A stretch of DNA of 64,000 nucleotides from Phymatolithon calcareum (lineage: Eukaryota > Rhodophyta > Florideophyceae > Hapalidiales), in contig OZ345361.1 in assembly GCA_977006965.1 (NCBI GenBank), forward strand, positions 2,294,001 through 2,358,000, in the 5' to 3' direction. A program made the position numbers and the translations under genes. Below are positions 34,395 through 45,950 of the stretch, piece after piece. The notes under the pieces were generated by a model. That model saw only the letters and a program-made list of their open reading frames with translations. It did no database searches and was not told the origin of the DNA. Each line of letters starts with the position of its first letter. Position 1 is the stretch's first letter.

Positions 34395-35546
34395 ATGGCA
34401 ACTCCTGCTCAAACTCAGATCCCGACCTTCAAGGTCGTTCTTGTCGGCGACGGCGGCGTCGGGAAAACTACGTTTGTCAAGCGCCATGTCTCAGGAGAAT
34501 TTGAGAAGCGCTACATCGCCACCATGGGAGTCGAGGTTCGTCCTTTGAAGTAAGTGCACATGCCCTCGCCTCTGTCAGTATTTAATTGATGCGCCTATCT
34601 CTCAGGAAATGCATCACAGTACTGTTTACATTGCGGAGTTCTTACCATGTCGTTTCTTTTTTGCGATTGCTCAGATTTTTTACCAACTTCGGTCAGATCC
34701 TTATGAACGTATGGGATACCGCTGGTCAGGAGAAACTTGGAGGTCTTCGCGACGGTTATTAGTAAGTATTTCACTTCCAATTGGCGTGTTATTGGCGATT
34801 CGCTGTGCATGAAGATATTTTTTGGATGTGAATGGGCCTAGCCTGTTTGTGTGCTTCATCCTTCTACTCATTCTGAAACAAGCGCCGCGGTTATGCTCGA
34901 GTGCGAATGGTTGAGGTCTGCTACGGACTTCGACTGCGGGCAGAGATCGCAGCTAAGAGCTCCACGGTTGCGAAATCAGTCCATGTTAACCAACATATTT
35001 CATATTGACCGCGTTTTATCTCTGCAGTATCCAAGGAAATGCAGCTATCATCATGTTTGATGTCACAAGCCGCATGACCTACAAGAACGTGCCGCAGTGG
35101 CATAGAGATCTTGTTCGCGTCTGCGAAAACATTCCGATCGTTCTTTGCGGGAACAAGGTTGACATCAAGGACCGCAAAGTGAAAGCTAAAGCGATTACTT
35201 TTCATCGCAAGAAGTAAGTTTTGACTCAATCTGGCGACTCTCTTACGAGCTCTTAGAGGTTGTGACGATATGCTAATCAGTTCCTTCATGTTCTCCGACA
35301 TTCCCACGCCGCAGATCTCTTCAGTACTACGAGCTGAGTGCGAAGAGTAACTACAACTTCGAGAAGCCATTCCTCTGGATCGCCCGGAAATTAATTGGCA
35401 ACCCCACCCTTACGTTTGTGGAAGCCCCGGCCCTCAAGCCCGCCGAAGTTACTATTGATGCGGCGCATTTGCAACAGATCGAGCAGGACATGGCTGATGC
35501 CCAGAATGTTCCTCTTCCGGACGAGGAGGCTGATGGTGACATCTAG
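34395..35546 (+). CDS. RAN: Ran small GTPase
   Basis: Exons 34395-34549, 34675-34761, 35028-35213 and 35315-35546 join to 219 residues. All introns (125, 266 and 101 nt) start GTAAGT and end in AG. Ran drives nucleocytoplasmic transport and spindle assembly by cycling between GTP and GDP. Visible motifs are the P-loop GDGGVGKTT (18-26), the switch I threonine in [29 protein letters not shown] (switch II), [13 protein letters not shown], the [14 protein letters not shown] guanine-base loop, and an acidic C-terminal end DEEADGDI equivalent to the DEDDDL tail of animal Ran. The intron positions after PLK and at GYY, HRKK and the ATG before ATPAQTQ were chosen by phase and alignment to the family. 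Confidence 0.96.
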
Positions 35547-35969
35547 GCCCCAAGTATTTACGAGTAGTCATTAACCCGCAAGACTTAGGAGCCTCCTTTG
35601 TCCGTGCCAAGGAGACCAGCCATTTGCCATTCTTGTCGGCAGGGAGATGTCAAGCAGCCTCGTGGTTCGTTTCCTTACGTTGTGCACATCGTTCGAACAA
35701 ATTGTACTCACAATATCTTGCTTTTTAGTAGGCGCACCAAATCACGCTGTTAATTTTAGCCGATGCCGATTGCCTTTTCGTTCTATGTTCATTTTACGTA
35801 CCAGGAATTAGTAAAAATGCTCGGTGTTGATACCAGTTCATAAAATTTTCAAGTCTTTTACAAGTACGATGAGTACTCTCGTGAAAGCGCAAATTTAGAT
35901 GCTGTGCTACGGAACGAGCGAAATGCTGGGAATTTGTCTTCTTCGTTGTTTAAATGAAATGAATAAGCT

Positions 35970-38216
35970 TTACCACAAAGAACATCGATTAACAGGGTTA
36001 TAAGGAGTTGCTGGCTTGCACTTGAACGTGTGTGCAAAGTCTGGATTCTCGCTAAGGGATCCTAGCACACGGAACTTCCCCGGAGAATGTGGGTCCGTCA
36101 TCATCTGCAACTGCAATGCTTTTGGTCGATATCGAGTGCACCAAGTTTGTGCAAACGCCACGAAGAAAAGCTGATGGTTCGTCAACTCCTTCGAAAGAAC
36201 AGCGTTCGGCGCTCGAGCGTTCTCATCCGAATTATTTCCCATCTTTTTGAACGCATGAAAGGCAACCTTGACTCCATTTGTATCTGCAAGATTCTCTCCC
36301 AAGGTCAAGTTGCCCTTGACATGCATAGTGGTCTGACGCGGTTTGTAAGAATCAAAAAGATTAACGAAGCACTTCGACCTCTTGTCGTACCGCTTTGCTG
36401 ACTCCTTCGACCACCATGTCGTCAGTCTTCCATTTTCGTCATATTTGCGACCCTGGTCATCGAATCCGTGCGACATTTCATGTCCAATTATCATCCCGAT
36501 ACTGCCATAATTCATGGCATCTGGGAACTTATCGGAGAAAAACGGTGTCTGTAAAATACCAGCTGGGAAAACCATTTCGTTTCGAGTCGAGGAATAGTAC
36601 GCGTTAACCTCGTATGGGTGCATGGACCACTCTGTCTTATCGATGGGTTTGCCCAGTTTGTTAATGTTATACTGAAATCCATATTGCATTGCCGCGACGA
36701 CGTTGTTGTCGAATCCACGTTTTGTGATACGTAAACCTGGATAAGTGTCGAACTTGCTGGTATAGCCCACTTTCCAGTTGATAGCGTCCAATTTCTTCAT
36801 CGCTGCGGTGCGGGTTTCAGCGTCCATCCAGTCTAGCTTACCAAGACTTAGTCGAAATGACCTTGTGATTTGCATGGCCAGTTTCTTTGCGACCTGTTTA
36901 CGATGCTCACTGAAGTGCTTCTCAACAAATGCAGCGCCAAGCGCATCACCGACATAGGTAGAGGTCATTGACTGACACCTCTTCCACTTCTCCGGCATTT
37001 TCTTCACGCCGTATACGAGCTGCTTGAAATGAAAATTCTTGATATATAGATCGGCACCCATGATGCCGTGTGTGGACATATGACGTAGCAGATGAAAAGC
37101 AAGATACCCTTTCACCGTATTTCTCCACCCGACGTCATTAGTGACACGGGACATCATGGCCGCAACTTCGGCTATGTACTCCACGTTGTCAACGATTATA
37201 GTATCATTCAGCGCCTCAACGTTGATCTTGGCCACCTTTAAATACTTGTCGAACGCAAAAGCAGAAGGCAGTTTCGAAATCCGCACCAGATTGTAATTCT
37301 CCTCCGGTTTCCGCAGTTCCTCCGGAGGGCGCGAGATAGACGCAAGGCTCTTTTCGAACGAAAACACCCGCTCGGCAAGCTCTGCATATCCGCGCCGTTG
37401 AATCAGTTTTGCTCTTCCGGCGACACGCAAGTGATCCTCTATGAGCCGAATATATGCCTTTCGAAGCTGCACATCAGCTTCCTTTTCACTTGTGTACTTA
37501 TCACGATGGGAAAGACCAAGTCCACCTTGCGATACGTAGAGCGCATGTTTCGTCGGATGCTTCTCATCGATGCCGACTCCAGCGTCAAACATGCCCGATG
37601 AAAAAGAAATATGCAGAGTTGCCAACGCGGCCGCTAAGGATTCTGAATCCTTAATGTTATCGAAACTGTCACGAAAGCGTACAATCTGGCGCAAGTTTGT
37701 GGGCCCCGACGCCGACTCTTCCATGCATGAGGCGTAAAATCTGCCGGCTATTGCATGCGGGTTTTCGCTTTTCTGCAAATCTTTTTCAAGCAGAGTTCTG
37801 ATTTGAAGACGAAGTCTGTCGTAGACCTTGCTGAAAGAACGGGAGTAAGCGGTGCGATCCGGTGGGATTTTTTCCTTTCGTAACCAAGAACCACATGCAT
37901 ACTCGTAGAAGTCTTTGCATGGGTCTGCGCTTCGGTCCATTGCAGCCAGCACCATATGGCCAGGATCCTCTCGTGACGATGACTGACCGATAAGCTCAGC
38001 TACCAGGACACATGCAAACACGACCGCGAGAAGGACTAGAAGTAAGCGGCAGAAGTTGGTGTGACGCAATTGTTCACCACGCCGATAATATCCCGGCGGC
38101 GGCGGCGGGAAGTCGTCATCGGACTCAGAGCTGTCAAACTCAGCATTGGTGTGCGCGAGAAGAACTCTTTCTTCCTCGCCTGGTGGCACTTCGTTGGGAT
38201 CAGAGTCCCCTGTCAT
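35970..38216 (-). CDS. M13-family zinc metallopeptidase (neprilysin/ECE-like)
   Basis: A type II membrane ectopeptidase of 748 residues from the ATG at 38214-38216; the 3-residue-longer reading starts with TTG. An acidic cytosolic tail with a proline run precedes one membrane anchor (about 56-77). M13_N begins at DPCKDFYEYACGSWL. The substrate-site motif NAYYSSTRNEMVFPAGILQ lies near 538-556. Zinc is bound by HEMSH (579-583) and the Glu641 of ENLAD, whose Asp645 is the usual partner of the first histidine. The end, with CKPAT...NRCSLW, preserves the family's terminal CxxW. Members cleave small peptides outside the cell or in secretory compartments. The substrate here is unknown. No intron; convergent with Ran. 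Confidence 0.94.
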   Translation of the reverse strand: MTGDSDPNEVPPGEEERVLLAHTNAEFDSSESDDDFPPPPPGYYRRGEQLRHTNFCRLLLVLLAVVFACVLVAELIGQSSSREDPGHMVLAAMDRSADPCKDFYEYACGSWLRKEKIPPDRTAYSRSFSKVYDRLRLQIRTLLEKDLQKSENPHAIAGRFYASCMEESASGPTNLRQIVRFRDSFDNIKDSESLAAALATLHISFSSGMFDAGVGIDEKHPTKHALYVSQGGLGLSHRDKYTSEKEADVQLRKAYIRLIEDHLRVAGRAKLIQRRGYAELAERVFSFEKSLASISRPPEELRKPEENYNLVRISKLPSAFAFDKYLKVAKINVEALNDTIIVDNVEYIAEVAAMMSRVTNDVGWRNTVKGYLAFHLLRHMSTHGIMGADLYIKNFHFKQLVYGVKKMPEKWKRCQSMTSTYVGDALGAAFVEKHFSEHRKQVAKKLAMQITRSFRLSLGKLDWMDAETRTAAMKKLDAINWKVGYTSKFDTYPGLRITKRGFDNNVVAAMQYGFQYNINKLGKPIDKTEWSMHPYEVNAYYSSTRNEMVFPAGILQTPFFSDKFPDAMNYGSIGMIIGHEMSHGFDDQGRKYDENGRLTTWWSKESAKRYDKRSKCFVNLFDSYKPRQTTMHVKGNLTLGENLADTNGVKVAFHAFKKMGNNSDENARAPNAVLSKELTNHQLFFVAFAQTWCTRYRPKALQLQMMTDPHSPGKFRVLGSLSENPDFAHTFKCKPATPYNPVNRCSLW

Positions 38217-39497
38217 TCTCGCCAAAATGCCCGGACGGGCGCCGAATTGTTAGGAAAGCCAGGTCATGCACATGATAAGATGTGGAGAACGAAAAACAGT
38301 GATGAAATTGACTGCACGGTGGGAATGCATTCGAGGCTCTTAGAGCTAACAATTGATTGATTTTTTTACAGATTTAGCCAATAGGGTGGAAACAATTAAA
38401 CTGTAAGACAGATCAAGCGAACCTGACGTAAGAGGCACCGTCTTTTAGGCAAGCGTGAAAAATTCCTGCGGACATGAACAAGCACAAAAATCTCACCGTG
38501 CTACTCAAACAGCAAAAACCCTGACTGCGTCCACGTTAAGGACGCGTTGTCCTGCATCCCAGTCAGACGGGCGGACGGTTCTCACCAGCGGAAACCAACG
38601 TAACAAGCACGGGGAAAGACCAGGAGAGGTCGTCAAGAAGACCAACACATTATGTTCTTTCAAAATTGACAGCAAAATGCTGAGACAAGGCGCCAAGATA
38701 ATCGATTGAGACGAGAAGTAATTTAGATTGTTGACACGCAGTCCAGATTTCAGTCAAGCTGCACGAAGGTCTGCACTTTGTGCTGCTTTAAGCAGGTTTG
38801 AAGTACCAGGCCGCTCTAAGGCAGTTTCTGAGAAGTCGCGTTAGAGTAGAAGAGGATAGCAGAAGAGACCATAATTTGTTCTATGCGTCAGGTGGGACCT
38901 TAGGCCCATGTATAGCTACGCAAAATCGAATGGGAATGATTACTCTTCCCTCTGAGGGCCACTAGCTGTTGCCCCCCATCATAGCACCAATAGAGTGATG
39001 CGTCTCTCTCTCAAACATGGAAACTTAACGATGATTCACAGCCTATACTGTACCCCTTCAATCTGCTTTGCTACTATTATGTCATAATCCGATCAGGCTT
39101 ATTAAGTCTATGGGTACGATTGAGATGTGAACTTCTAATGCCAGGGACATATCGCAAGTCCTTGCTCAGCAATGTGCCGCAAAATGCTCATATATGTTCC
39201 CAATTTCATTGACCTTCCTGTCTTTTGCGCTGCGCAAGATGACGGCAATCACGTGCATCGCAAATATACTCTCGTGCCGAGAATTCGAAGATTCAAATTT
39301 TTTGGCAACATTTAGAAGTTAAGGAGTGCAACAGGCGCGGGCAGGGCAGTCACGTGCTGGCCTGTACAGAAATTATTGGGATATGACAGCACTTTTATGA
39401 GAACTGATTTCGTAACCAAGCGATCGCAGATCGCGGTAAACGCTGTGAAGATTCACCTGCTTCTAACGTTGCGTATCCTTGCCCTCTCACATTCAAT
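38217..39497. other. intergenic, no gene recognised
   Basis: The first part must hold the M13 gene promoter and the last part that of tubulin cofactor A. No frame has recognisable protein features, and no repeat shared with the rest of the window was noticed. Confidence 0.4.
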
Positions 39498-40110
39498 ATG
39501 GCGTCGTCCTCAGCGGATATCCGCACACTGGAGAAAAAGACCAACGCCGTGCGACGGTGGGTATTACTTCTGCTCTCGTTCTTTTTGTAATGTCGATCTG
39601 GAGCTGACTTTGGTATGGAATGTATGTTGGGCGAAATTCAAAAAGGACGATGAAAGATCTTCAGGCCTACGTTGACGACTTGAAGGAGGAGGAAAAGAAA
39701 ACAGAGGAGATCCGTCAGAGCTCCGATCATTCGAAGCTCAAGCAGTGGGTAAGCTCTTTCTACCTTCTCTCTATGTACTTGTGATTTTCGGAAGATATTT
39801 TTTTCTGACTCCATGCTGCAGGAGAACGTTTGTGCTGAAACTCAGGGAATGATTCCGGATACGGAGTCGAGACTCCGCACAGTCCTCGAAGATCTCAATG
39901 CAATTTTGGTATGACTCTTTACTCTTTGCATTGCTTCCACGTTTGCAAGAGAACGTTCTAACCCGTTCCTTGCATTATTCTTTTCATTACTTTTGTTAGA
40001 CCGTACCTGCATACGAGGGCACTTCTGCGTTGGAAAACGCTAAGAAGGTTATTAGTGATGCTAATGCTGTGTTGAACCGAGAGAAGGTGACAGAAGGGAA
40101 CGGGAATTAG
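39498..40110 (+). CDS. TBCA: tubulin-binding cofactor A
   Basis: This small gene is split into four exons, 39498-39556, 39646-39748, 39822-39908 and 40000-40110, giving 119 residues. The introns are 89, 73 and 91 nt. Cofactor A captures quasi-native beta-tubulin in the tubulin folding pathway. The product is an all-helical three-helix-bundle protein of the right length. It carries the family core KQWENVCAETQGMIPDTESR followed by LEDLNAIL, which aligns with the KQQE-(x)-MIPD-RL-DL-L pattern of known cofactor A proteins. The first intron's acceptor (AAAAAG) is weak and was chosen because it restores VRRTMKDLQAY in frame. The gene is convergent with the next one, 84 bp apart. Confidence 0.85.
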
Positions 40111-40194
40111 AATATCACAATCATTCAGCGCAATTTCTGTGCCTCGTGCACAGGTTAAAGCACTCTTTAAGACTAAAGCCTGTTATCCGTCTCG

Positions 40195-41250
40195 CTATCC
40201 CTGATTCGCCTTTGCCCGTTCCATGGCTTTCTGTTCAAGCTCGCGCAATTCTTCAACACTATTGGCTCCTTCAAGCTTCCAGATACTTTCTTTCGGGATT
40301 TGCCATCCCTCGGTAACCTTCCCGATTGCTACAAGTCCCTTGACAAAGTCTGTGGCGTAATACTCATATTTCGGCGGGTCAATCTTTGTCTGACTTGCGG
40401 TAATGTTTCCCAAAACTTCCATGTACAGGTTAGCTCTCGCAATGACAATTCCAGAATTGAACTCATCGATGTCTTCTAATTCTTCCGCTGTCCATGCCGC
40501 CTCTGGATACACCTTGACCAGCATATCTCGCTGCAAAGCCAAAATAGTCTTCTTCTCCACAATATCCACCACAGGCCCTCCTTCCTTTTTCTCTCGAACA
40601 ATTCTTCCGTACGCGGCAGCTCCTTGGCCAGCGTCCTTGCGAGAGCCTGTGAGAATCAAGCCTCCATACCGGTCACTAAGTTTCTCCTTCAGCGAATTAT
40701 GCTGCCCCGCAACTTGTCTGAGAAGATTCGCATCGACCCCGGGGTTGTCCGCATAAGTCACAATAACTTCGCCTGTGAATCCAGTCGGCAGTGCAAATTT
40801 GGCAAGATACACCGCATGCCCAGTCCCCATTTGCTCCTCCTGTACCAGAAACAAAATGGGATAGTCATTCGGATATTGCGTGTACAAGGTTTTGACAACC
40901 TGCTCTCGAGCATGTCCCACGATAGCGATGATCGGAAAGCCACAAGAAGCAGCGGCAGCAATGGAGAAAGCGGCGAGTGGACGAGTTCCCTGGCCGGGGA
41001 GTTCAAATGGGTATATTACCTTCGGTACATCTGCGATAAATCTTGATCCCTGACCTGCAGCGAGCAAAACGCACACAGATCCAGAGCGGGTGACCGCTTC
41101 TTGGAATTTTTCTCTTTTTTCTGCGGATAGGGAGGAGTTCTTCGATTCAGTGAATAGTGCTTCAGCGTCAAGAAATTGCGGCGGAGAACGGGACGACACG
41201 AAGTTCAAAAGCGAACATTCTCGCAGATCTGGTCCCACAGGATCGGTCAT
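40195..41250 (-). CDS. GlmU-like nucleotidyltransferase, single domain
   Basis: A 351-residue NTP_transferase-fold protein that should join a nucleoside triphosphate to a sugar 1-phosphate. After a ~55-residue lead comes VLLAAGQGSRFIADVPKVIY (the nucleotide-binding G-x-G-x-R loop and Lys), then VQEEQMGTGHAVYLAKF, VTYADNPGVD (the metal-binding D), GQGAAAYGRIVRE, FNSGIVIARANLY and YYATDFV. These are closest to the N-terminal uridyltransferase half of bacterial GlmU. The left-handed beta-helix acetyltransferase half of GlmU is absent. Typical eukaryotes make UDP-GlcNAc with the longer UAP1 family, so this may be of bacterial or plastid origin. The exact sugar is unknown. ATG start, no intron. 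Confidence 0.75.
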   Translation of the reverse strand: MTDPVGPDLRECSLLNFVSSRSPPQFLDAEALFTESKNSSLSAEKREKFQEAVTRSGSVCVLLAAGQGSRFIADVPKVIYPFELPGQGTRPLAAFSIAAAASCGFPIIAIVGHAREQVVKTLYTQYPNDYPILFLVQEEQMGTGHAVYLAKFALPTGFTGEVIVTYADNPGVDANLLRQVAGQHNSLKEKLSDRYGGLILTGSRKDAGQGAAAYGRIVREKKEGGPVVDIVEKKTILALQRDMLVKVYPEAAWTAEELEDIDEFNSGIVIARANLYMEVLGNITASQTKIDPPKYEYYATDFVKGLVAIGKVTEGWQIPKESIWKLEGANSVEELRELEQKAMERAKANQG

Positions 41251-41656
41251 GACGGATGGCTTGGCGATGCTAGAGAATCACGTTTCTCTTCTGTGGAATA
41301 GAGAACACTGAGAATCGAAGATTTGCCGGTTCATTGAAATTGTCGATCTATTGATAGATAGGGCTAGATGACAACCGTCGACAGATAAATCAGATGCGCC
41401 AGCTGGTCAAATTTGATTTGTTGTACAGAGTATCATACAAGATCCACGTGTCTGTTGCCTCCATTACGCAGAGCATGCCGGAGATAAATCAGCGCATTTC
41501 TTCCTGGCTCGCGCTCTTCTATCAATCGGCTGTTCTTTAGGAGCTTGTTCTCGCTTCAAAGGCACAGATGATTATGCGGTTACATCAAGTCCTAGCTTTT
41601 TTGCGATTCTTCATGCGTAGCAAGAGCGTATCTGGCCAAGGACGTAAGCTTTGAAG
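41251..41656. promoter_or_regulatory. shared upstream region of the GlmU-like and ELP2 genes
   Basis: A 406-bp gap between divergent starts must contain both promoters. ATTGTCGATCTATTGATAGA at 41339-41358 is a short inverted element. No standard core motif stands out. Confidence 0.4.
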
Positions 41657-44179
41657 ATGCAGAATGAAGAAAAGTACACGCTTGGCTTCGCGGCCGCCGG
41701 TTGCAACCGAAAGCCTGGTTCCCTCTGCTCAATCCCTTCACTGCGCATCGCAGCTTATGCCGCCAACAGAAATGTGATTATTGTGATCGAAGCAGGGCGG
41801 CGCATCTCTGCTGCCCTTCCCGTTCACAAGACTCCGGTGACATCCGTGGTGCTTGTCCAGAACGCTAATTACGTCTTCGTCATCGCATCGTCTTCGGATG
41901 GGCATATCGTTGTATGGAAATGTCCTGTTCCAAAGGCGAGCGAAAAGCGCCCATGGACTTGTTGGGAGCGATACCAGCTTTGGAAAGCACATACTGGAGC
42001 AGTTGTCGCAGCGGATGCGTTTTGGAACAATTCACGTTCAAGTCTTGTAATTGCGAGCGCCGGATTGGATTCAAGGCTTTGTGTGTGGCGCAGCATTGCC
42101 GAAGAGAATGCGTTTAAGTGCTTGTCGGAGTGTTGCATTGTGGACGAAAAAGGGTCAAGTAATGCTCTTCCGGAATGCATAGCCATATGCTCAGATCTGA
42201 ATCAGAGTGGGAATGGTGTTTTGATTGCTGTCGGTGGAACGCATCGATATTTGCAGTTGTTTGCAACTGATGAAGAACTGAAGAATATTCGTCGAGCCTG
42301 CTGCATTGCGGGACATCGAGATTGGATTCGCGGGGTAGCGTTTTCGCCACTGCCCAATCCCACATTCACTGGTGCCAATAGGTACATCGCAACAGCCTCG
42401 AAGGATTCCACGGTCAGAATATGGAGCATTTCGACGGTCATTTCAGGTGATGACCAAAAAGATCCCCTGGATCTCTTCTCCGATTTAGGCCCTACGAAAG
42501 CCCTCTTCTCATTTGGTGCTTTGGACGTTGAGGTTGCAGCAGTAGCGTTGCTGCAGGAACATGGCAATGCTGTTCATAGCGTCTCGTTTGAACAGTGCGA
42601 CAAGAAAGACGACAGAATTGTCCCGCGGATTGTCACGTCATCTATGGATTGCAGCATAGCTGTATGGCAGTTTTCCGACGATGATGGTTGGCAGTGCGCG
42701 ACAAGATTTGGACTCATGGGCGGCGCTGGAGCTCACGCTCTTGGCTTCTTCGGTGCTGTGTTTGCATCCGAAGGATGTTGCGATGTTCTTGCCCATAATT
42801 TTGGCGGGGCATTACATTGCTGGCGACGCGCGTCAGATACAAATGGCGTGTGTTCAACGTTTGTCGCAGATTGCGCTCCAGGTGGGCACACTGGTCCTGT
42901 GCATGACTTGGATTGGGACCCTCAGGGCTTGTTCTTCCTGTCGTGCAGTCATGACAAAACTGCGCGAATTTTTTTGGAGAATCCTAGCGATGACAGGTTT
43001 GGGGAATGGGCCAGGCCCCAAGTGCATGGGCATTCTATTCAAACAGCGGCGTTCTGCGACAAAGGAGCAACGAAATATGTGTCCGGTGCCGAGGAAAGCA
43101 TGCTCCGCCTTTTTGAAGCACCTGCCATTTTCATGGCGCCAGATGCGCTGGGAAAACGAGAATTTGATTCGGAATCAAGAGCAGCGACTGCCTCTGTTCC
43201 AGAGCTTGGGCTCTCGAACAAGGCTGTGTATAAAACGGAACCAGTACAGGGCATTCCTGATGGAGCCATGGAGAACCTGGAGGCGAATGGGGACGTCGTT
43301 GTCTCATTTGGAGCTCGTCGTACGGCGACAATATTCCCACTTGAAGAGGAGCTAAAGCAAAGCAGGTTATGGCCGGAGACTGCGAAGCTCTATGGGCACG
43401 GGAACACAATATCGTGCGTGGCGGTCTGCATTGAGCGCGGGGTTCTTGCTTCAGCGTGCTACGCGCAAAAGTCCAATGACGCAACCATCCGTCTCTGGGA
43501 TCTGTCTACGGGAACTGAGGTCGCACAGCTGCCGGCGCATGATTTGACCGTGACGCGAATGACTTTTTCGAAAGATGGGCGGGCGTTGCTGTCGGTATCA
43601 AGAGATCGATCGTTTGCAATCCATTTTTGTGCGGTTTCGGATAGGTTTGCGTACAGCTTGACCCATCGTCAGATAGGAGCTCATGCGAGGCTCCTGTACG
43701 ACGGAACGTGGCTTTTCAACAGGGAATTTGTGGTAAGCTGTGGTCGTGATAAGCGATTGCGCTTCTTTTCTACCGCCAACCTTTTTGAAGATGCACCTGA
43801 GAGAAATCGGGTGGGGTCGTCTGAGCGTTGCAAGGAAATTTTGAGCACGAAGTACGCGTATGGCGTATCAGCTGTTGACGTTTTGGGCTCAGCGAGCAGT
43901 TGTCACGTTGCTGTTGGGTTTGAAAACGGCACCATACGCGTCTTCCAAGCCACGCGTGAGAATTCTGGTTCTGAGCTCAAGGTGATAGAAATGGCCAGTA
44001 TCCCATTGAGTTTGCAGTGCTCAGCGCAAGTCACCAGACTACGCTGGAGACCTATTGCGAACACCACCTTAGATTCTAACAGCATTTTGCAGCTAGCCGT
44101 CGGTAGTGCCGACCACTCAGTGCGCGTACTGCGTTTGCATCTGCCTCTCCTTGCGGTCCACAAAGCTGAGCACGGATGA
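41657..44179 (+). CDS. ELP2: Elongator complex subunit 2, WD40 protein
   Basis: ELP2 forms two beta-propellers that scaffold the Elongator core, which modifies wobble uridines in tRNA. The ATG at 41657 gives 840 residues; the open frame begins two codons earlier at a TTG. WD40 repeats run along the whole length, for example HRDWIRGVAFSPL, STVRIWSIS, HTGPVHDLDWDPQGLFFLSC and DATIRLWDLSTGTEVAQLP. Two blocks are characteristic for ELP2: WARPQVHGHSIQTAAFC with VSGAEESMLRLFEAP, and SRLWPETAKLYGHGNTISCV. Length and repeat number match the family. No intron. It converges with HMBS, 115 bp between stops. Confidence 0.93.
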   Translation: MQNEEKYTLGFAAAGCNRKPGSLCSIPSLRIAAYAANRNVIIVIEAGRRISAALPVHKTPVTSVVLVQNANYVFVIASSSDGHIVVWKCPVPKASEKRPWTCWERYQLWKAHTGAVVAADAFWNNSRSSLVIASAGLDSRLCVWRSIAEENAFKCLSECCIVDEKGSSNALPECIAICSDLNQSGNGVLIAVGGTHRYLQLFATDEELKNIRRACCIAGHRDWIRGVAFSPLPNPTFTGANRYIATASKDSTVRIWSISTVISGDDQKDPLDLFSDLGPTKALFSFGALDVEVAAVALLQEHGNAVHSVSFEQCDKKDDRIVPRIVTSSMDCSIAVWQFSDDDGWQCATRFGLMGGAGAHALGFFGAVFASEGCCDVLAHNFGGALHCWRRASDTNGVCSTFVADCAPGGHTGPVHDLDWDPQGLFFLSCSHDKTARIFLENPSDDRFGEWARPQVHGHSIQTAAFCDKGATKYVSGAEESMLRLFEAPAIFMAPDALGKREFDSESRAATASVPELGLSNKAVYKTEPVQGIPDGAMENLEANGDVVVSFGARRTATIFPLEEELKQSRLWPETAKLYGHGNTISCVAVCIERGVLASACYAQKSNDATIRLWDLSTGTEVAQLPAHDLTVTRMTFSKDGRALLSVSRDRSFAIHFCAVSDRFAYSLTHRQIGAHARLLYDGTWLFNREFVVSCGRDKRLRFFSTANLFEDAPERNRVGSSERCKEILSTKYAYGVSAVDVLGSASSCHVAVGFENGTIRVFQATRENSGSELKVIEMASIPLSLQCSAQVTRLRWRPIANTTLDSNSILQLAVGSADHSVRVLRLHLPLLAVHKAEHG

Positions 44180-44294
44180 CCTAAGGACAGGAAAAAGCAT
44201 TCAAGACTTTGTACAAAATCATTTACTTCTTAGACTCCCATGAAAAATCTTCTTAACAAACTGTTTGGGAAAAGGCGCCGACCTTAAGCCTTCT

Positions 44295-45455
<1,161 letters not shown>

Positions 45456-45670
45456 TTAAGTTTCTGTCCGGGTAAACTGATCATTCGAATATTGGAGCGC
45501 CGCTTGTTGTAGATGGCGGCGCCGATTCTGGAGCAGGTCCTTGGCGGATTCGAGGTTGGCCGGCGAGATCTTGACCTCGCGGTGGACACATTGAACTCAA
45601 TCTGGGAAAATATGATATATTATGCTTACAGTTCAAAGTCAAATATGACTTTTGCGAAAAGTTCAATTTT

Positions 45671-45748
45671 GCAGGATATCCTGCAGCAATTGCTGCGTCT
45701 AGATTCAACAGAAATAAGGCTTTAGGGCAATTATTTCCCTAAAGCCTT
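45671..45748. repeat. cluster of two short palindromes and a 12-bp-stem hairpin
   Basis: Perfect 14-bp palindromes GCAGGATATCCTGC (45671-45684) and GCAGCAATTGCTGC (45682-45695) overlap by three bases. A hairpin with arms AAGGCTTTAGGG/CCCTAAAGCCTT and a 9-nt loop follows at 45716-45748. The long palindrome at 45897 is 150 bp further on. Confidence 0.8.
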
Positions 45749-45896
45749 GATGATGTACCAGAGCTATGATAGATTTTCCAATCATACTGTATCTGTAGAA
45801 TAAGTCCGTGTCATACTTCCATTTGGGTCGGGAAAGTTCTTCAAGTATTTCAGTTAGAAGGGTTGCACTTAGAAGGGGTGTGACAGCCAGATACTC

Positions 45897-45950
45897 CATC
45901 AGCCGGATGAGCTAAAAAATCTGCAGATTTTTTAGCTCATCCGGCTGATG
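45897..45950. repeat. perfect 54-bp palindrome
   Basis: Two 27-nt halves are exact reverse complements with no spacer, centred on CTGCAG. The left half begins CATCAGCCGGATGAGC and ends AAAAAATCTG. It is the longest perfect palindrome seen in the window. Confidence 0.95.
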
